Shown here piece by piece: positions 49,490 through 52,077 of a stretch of 52,077 nucleotides of DNA; position 1 is the stretch's first letter; every line of letters begins with the position of its first letter. Origin of the DNA: Oscillospiraceae bacterium. GTDB lineage: Bacteria > Bacillota > Clostridia > Oscillospirales > Oscillospiraceae. Made by a program: the position numbers and the translations under genes. The notes under the pieces are model-generated. The model had not been told where the DNA came from. It made no database searches and saw nothing but the letters and a program-made list of their open reading frames with translations. The stretch covers positions 1-52,077 of the forward strand of contig SVKP01000105.1 of assembly GCA_015068395.1 (NCBI GenBank), written 5' to 3'.

Positions 49490-50686
49490 ATGCGCCACCG
49501 CGGCTCCGGTCTGCTCGGCGATCTGCTGATACAGGCCGACTGGGTGCTGTTCGCTCTCTGCTCGCTCGCGACCTTTTACGGGATGCTGCTCATCCTCAGC
49601 GCGACGCACACGGTCTATAACGGGACGCTGAAATACGTCGCGGTGCAGGGCGTGGGCTACGCGCTCGGCTCGGTGTTCTATTTTCTGCTTTCCTCGCTGG
49701 ATGTGGCGGAGCTGAGCAAAAAGTGGAAGTGGGTGCTCGGCTTCAACGTCGGCTTTATCCTGCTGCTGCTCACGCCGTTCGGCATGACGCGCAACAACAA
49801 CCGCGCGTGGCTGGGCGTGAACGACATCGGCAAAAAGCTCGGGATCGGATTTCTGAAGAATTTCCCCTTTTACGTACAGCCCGCGGAGATCGTCAAGATC
49901 ACATTTATCATCCTATTGGCGCGGCAGCTGGTCTGGCTGCGTGAGGAACACGACCTCAAGCGTTTTCGTTACGTTATCCAGCCGGTGTTCCACGTGATGT
50001 TCATGTTTGTGCTGTATTACGTTATCTCGCGTGACGCGGGCAGCGGGTTAGTCTATCTGTTCGTGTTCGTATGCATGGCGTTCGCGGCGGGGATGGCGGC
50101 GCGCTGGCTGATCCTGGGGCTTGGCGGCGCGGCGGGCGCGCTTGTCGCGGCGTGGCGCTTTGGGTTGCTGCGCGGCGACTGGTACAAGCGCATCAAGGTC
50201 GTGCTCGACCACAGCTTTGAGCCGCAGGGCAAGGGCTGGCAGCAGACGCGCGGCATGCTTGCGCTCGGCTCGGGCGGATTGACGGGAAAGGGCCTGTTTC
50301 ACGGCACGCAGACGCAGTCTCCATACCGTTCCAGCCTTCCCGAACGGCAGACGGACTTCATTTTCTGCGTCTGTGGGGAGGAGCTCGGCTTTCTCGGCTG
50401 CGCGGTGGTGCTGCTTTTGCTGCTCGCCATCGTGGTACGCTGCGTCGTCGTCGCACGGGACGCATCCTCCAGTATGGAGAGTCTTGTGTGCGTCGGTATG
50501 GCGGGGATGCTGATGTTCCAGACCGTCGCAAACATCGGCATGTGTCTCTTTTTGCTGCCGGTCATCGGGCTGACGCTCCCGTTTTTCAGCTATGGCGGCA
50601 CCTCGGTCATGACGCTCTTCGCGGCGATGGGCGTAGTGTCCGGCATCAAAAAGCGATCGCGTCCGGAATGGCTGATGAACTCCTAG
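49490..50686 (+). CDS. SEDS-family peptidoglycan polymerase (FtsW/RodA/SpoVE)
   Basis: 398 residues with about ten transmembrane segments. It builds peptidoglycan strands with a partner class B PBP at the membrane. Marks: GVNDIGKKLGIGFLKNFPFYVQPAEIVKI, the loop with DHSFEPQGKGWQQTRGMLALGSGGLTGKGLFHGTQTQSPY, LPERQTDFIFCVCGEELGFLGC (catalytic-region Asp) and LPFFSYGGTSVMTLFAAMGV. It is a complete member, unlike the divergent one at the left edge. RodA, FtsW or SpoVE cannot be told apart here. Start ATG follows AAGAAAGGGG. Confidence 0.93.
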   Translation: MRHRGSGLLGDLLIQADWVLFALCSLATFYGMLLILSATHTVYNGTLKYVAVQGVGYALGSVFYFLLSSLDVAELSKKWKWVLGFNVGFILLLLTPFGMTRNNNRAWLGVNDIGKKLGIGFLKNFPFYVQPAEIVKITFIILLARQLVWLREEHDLKRFRYVIQPVFHVMFMFVLYYVISRDAGSGLVYLFVFVCMAFAAGMAARWLILGLGGAAGALVAAWRFGLLRGDWYKRIKVVLDHSFEPQGKGWQQTRGMLALGSGGLTGKGLFHGTQTQSPYRSSLPERQTDFIFCVCGEELGFLGCAVVLLLLLAIVVRCVVVARDASSSMESLVCVGMAGMLMFQTVANIGMCLFLLPVIGLTLPFFSYGGTSVMTLFAAMGVVSGIKKRSRPEWLMNS

Positions 50687-50789
50687 AGAGTTTTTGGAAA
50701 AATATTTCAACGGTATATTGCGCGTAAAAGCGTGAACAATACAAAACAGGTATTCCAAATCAAAATACGTTTGCAAGGAGGAACCTGTT

Positions 50790-51779
50790 TTGAACGATAT
50801 GAGGCTAAATATGCGCCGAGCCGTGCCGTTTGTGATGGCGATGCTGCTCGCGACGCTCATGCCGCTGAGCGCGCAGGCGCTGTTCGGCGGAAAAGGGGAA
50901 ACTGCCGTACCGGGCGCGCCGGTCGCGCAGGACATGGAGATACGGGCCTACCGCGGCGTTGCCTATACGGGCACGCTCAAGGCGGTGGACAACGAGGGCG
51001 GGATACTCGCCTTCCAGATGGTGGACGCCCCCGAGAAGGGGACGCTTGAACTCGGCGAGGAGGGCGTTTTCGTTTACACGCCGGACAGGAACCGTGCTGG
51101 GACGGACCGTTTTACCTTCACGGCAACGGATGAGGACGGCAATGTGTCGCGCGAGGCCGTCGTGAAGATCAGGATCTCACGCGTTTCCAGCGGCGTTTCT
51201 TACTCGGATACGGACGGAAAGACCTGCGCGACCGCAGCGGTCGACCTCGCCGAGCACAGCGTTTTTGTTGGCTCGAAGGTCGGAGGCGACTGGTTCTTTG
51301 AGCCGGAGCGCACCGTCAGCCGCGGCGAATTTGTCTCCATGGCGATGGCGGCAGCGGGTCTCGCGCCGAGCGAAGTGACCGTGACGGGTTTTTGCGACGA
51401 CGATGAGATACCCGCATGGATGAAGGGCAGCGCCGCAGGCGCGGTTGCCGCCGGTCTGGTGTGCGGCGTGCCGACGGAGGCGGGAATCGCCTTCGACGCG
51501 GAACGCGCTGTGACGCTGTCCGAGGCTGCGGAGGTGCTCAACCGCGTGCTGCGCGTGACGGACGTGGACCCCTCGGCGTTTGACGGCGGCGAAGCGGTCT
51601 GGTACGCGCAGGCGGTCGCGAATCTGGAATCTGTCAGCATCGCACCCGTCGGCGGCTATGAGACGGAGGCTCTTTCCCGCGGCGTGACGCGCGGCGAGGC
51701 GGCGGAGCTGCTCTCCGCGGCGATGGCGCTTGCCGAGGCGCGTGCGGAGAACGAAAGCTTCTGGAGCAGGGTTTTTTGA
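50790..51779 (+). CDS. Secreted surface protein with Ig-like and SLH-type domains
   Basis: 329 residues. The start is TTG 50790 with AAGGAGG 8 bases upstream (ATG 50799 is 17 bases away). Residues 8-32 are a signal peptide (RRAVPFVMAMLLATLMPLSAQA). Next is a VCBS/cadherin-like beta domain (GVAYTGTLKAVDNEGGILAF, RAGTDRFTFTATDEDGNVSREAVVKIRIS). Then two or more SLH-like repeats (YSDTDGKTCATAAVDLAEHS, FEPERTVSRGEFVSMAMAAAG, IPAWMKGSAAGAVAAGLVCG, FDAERAVTLSEAAEVLNRVL). It is expected on the cell surface, tethered to wall polymers. Confidence 0.88.
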   Translation: MNDMRLNMRRAVPFVMAMLLATLMPLSAQALFGGKGETAVPGAPVAQDMEIRAYRGVAYTGTLKAVDNEGGILAFQMVDAPEKGTLELGEEGVFVYTPDRNRAGTDRFTFTATDEDGNVSREAVVKIRISRVSSGVSYSDTDGKTCATAAVDLAEHSVFVGSKVGGDWFFEPERTVSRGEFVSMAMAAAGLAPSEVTVTGFCDDDEIPAWMKGSAAGAVAAGLVCGVPTEAGIAFDAERAVTLSEAAEVLNRVLRVTDVDPSAFDGGEAVWYAQAVANLESVSIAPVGGYETEALSRGVTRGEAAELLSAAMALAEARAENESFWSRVF

Positions 51780-51807
51780 AAATAATCAAAAAAAGCAAAA
51801 TTCAGTC

Positions 51808-51836
51808 TTGATTTTTTGCAACGCCTGTGTTATTCT
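51808..51836 (+). promoter_or_regulatory. Promoter of rpmE
   Basis: TTGATT (51808-51813), 17-base spacer, TATTCT (51831-51836), about 57 bases before the start codon. Confidence 0.6.
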
Positions 51837-51892
51837 ATCAAATGCCTTTGCGAAAGGGTAGTTTTTGGATCGGAAAGAGGTGAACACGAGCA

Positions 51893-52077
51893 ATGAAGGA
51901 AGGAATCCATCCCAATTATCAGCAGACTACGATCAAATGCGCCTGCGGTAATGTGATTGAGACAGGTTCCACCAAGCAGGATATCAAGGTGGAAGTGTGC
52001 TCAAAGTGTCACCCCTTCTTCACGGGCAAGCAGAAGCTGGTCGATACCGGCGGACGCGTCGCCAAGTTCAACAAGAA
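51893..52077 (+). CDS. rpmE: Ribosomal protein bL31, 3' partial
   Basis: ATG 51893 follows AAAGAGGTGAA. The frame is open to the right edge (61 codons). [20 protein letters not shown], then [36 protein letters not shown], is typical bL31. The Cys set (CACG, CSKC) marks the zinc-containing form, as with bL28 in this window. Confidence 0.95.
   Translation, partial: MKEGIHPNYQQTTIKCACGNVIETGSTKQDIKVEVCSKCHPFFTGKQKLVDTGGRVAKFNK

Overview
The window looks like chromosomal DNA of a spore-forming Clostridia member (Bacillota; the Oscillospirales/Christensenellales area is my guess). The evidence is the spoIIA operon (spoIIAA-spoIIAB-sigF), whiA, a SpoIIM-like protein, the hprK-murB-rapZ-whiA-dnaE order, strong AGGAGG ribosome sites, sigma-A promoters with 17-base spacers, and GC-rich core genes beside an AT-richer accessory block. 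Both ends are cut: a SEDS (FtsW/RodA/SpoVE) gene on the left and rpmE (L31) on the right. I saw no rRNA, tRNA or CRISPR array.

Layout. (1) 1-2.7 kb: SEDS gene, an orphan ECF sigma factor and two unknown genes. (2) 2.7-19.8 kb: an accessory island built like a decayed conjugative or mobilizable element. It holds a relaxase C-terminal remnant, unknown non-secreted and secreted proteins around an ECF sigma/anti-sigma pair, XRE regulators, a YqaJ exonuclease and a 3'-truncated RecD2-like helicase, two ParB-like proteins, and a large serine recombinase at the right edge. Two nearly identical 103-nt leader sequences, in opposite orientation and each with its own consensus promoter and a downstream intrinsic terminator, bracket the exonuclease/helicase module. 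(3) 19.9-27.8 kb: eno, a spoIIM-like gene, gltX, trpS, then envelope-sugar genes (TagO/WecA-type transferase, UDP-GlcNAc 2-epimerase). (4) 27.8-35.9 kb: rpmB, then hprK-murB-rapZ-whiA-(C_GCAxxG_C_C)-dnaE, with no yvcK between rapZ and whiA. (5) 36-38.7 kb: an HTH-TPR regulator and the spoIIA operon. (6) 38.7-41 kb: a three-gene DNA-metabolism operon whose consensus promoter contains a LexA-like SOS box. (7) 41.3-47.2 kb: pcrA, a DUF5662-like gene, a radical SAM gene and a second HTH-TPR regulator paralogous to the first. (8) 47.2-52 kb: dihydropyrimidinase-like operon, a second SEDS gene, an SLH-type surface protein and rpmE.

Strongest unexplained signals: the duplicated promoter-leader-terminator cassettes in the island (candidate cis-acting regulatory RNA, perhaps antitermination or attenuation); one palindrome at exactly the same distance from the promoters of the two HTH-TPR paralogues; the SOS-box operon with a 41-residue membrane protein; and a ~125-bp intergenic repeat present twice in inverted orientation.
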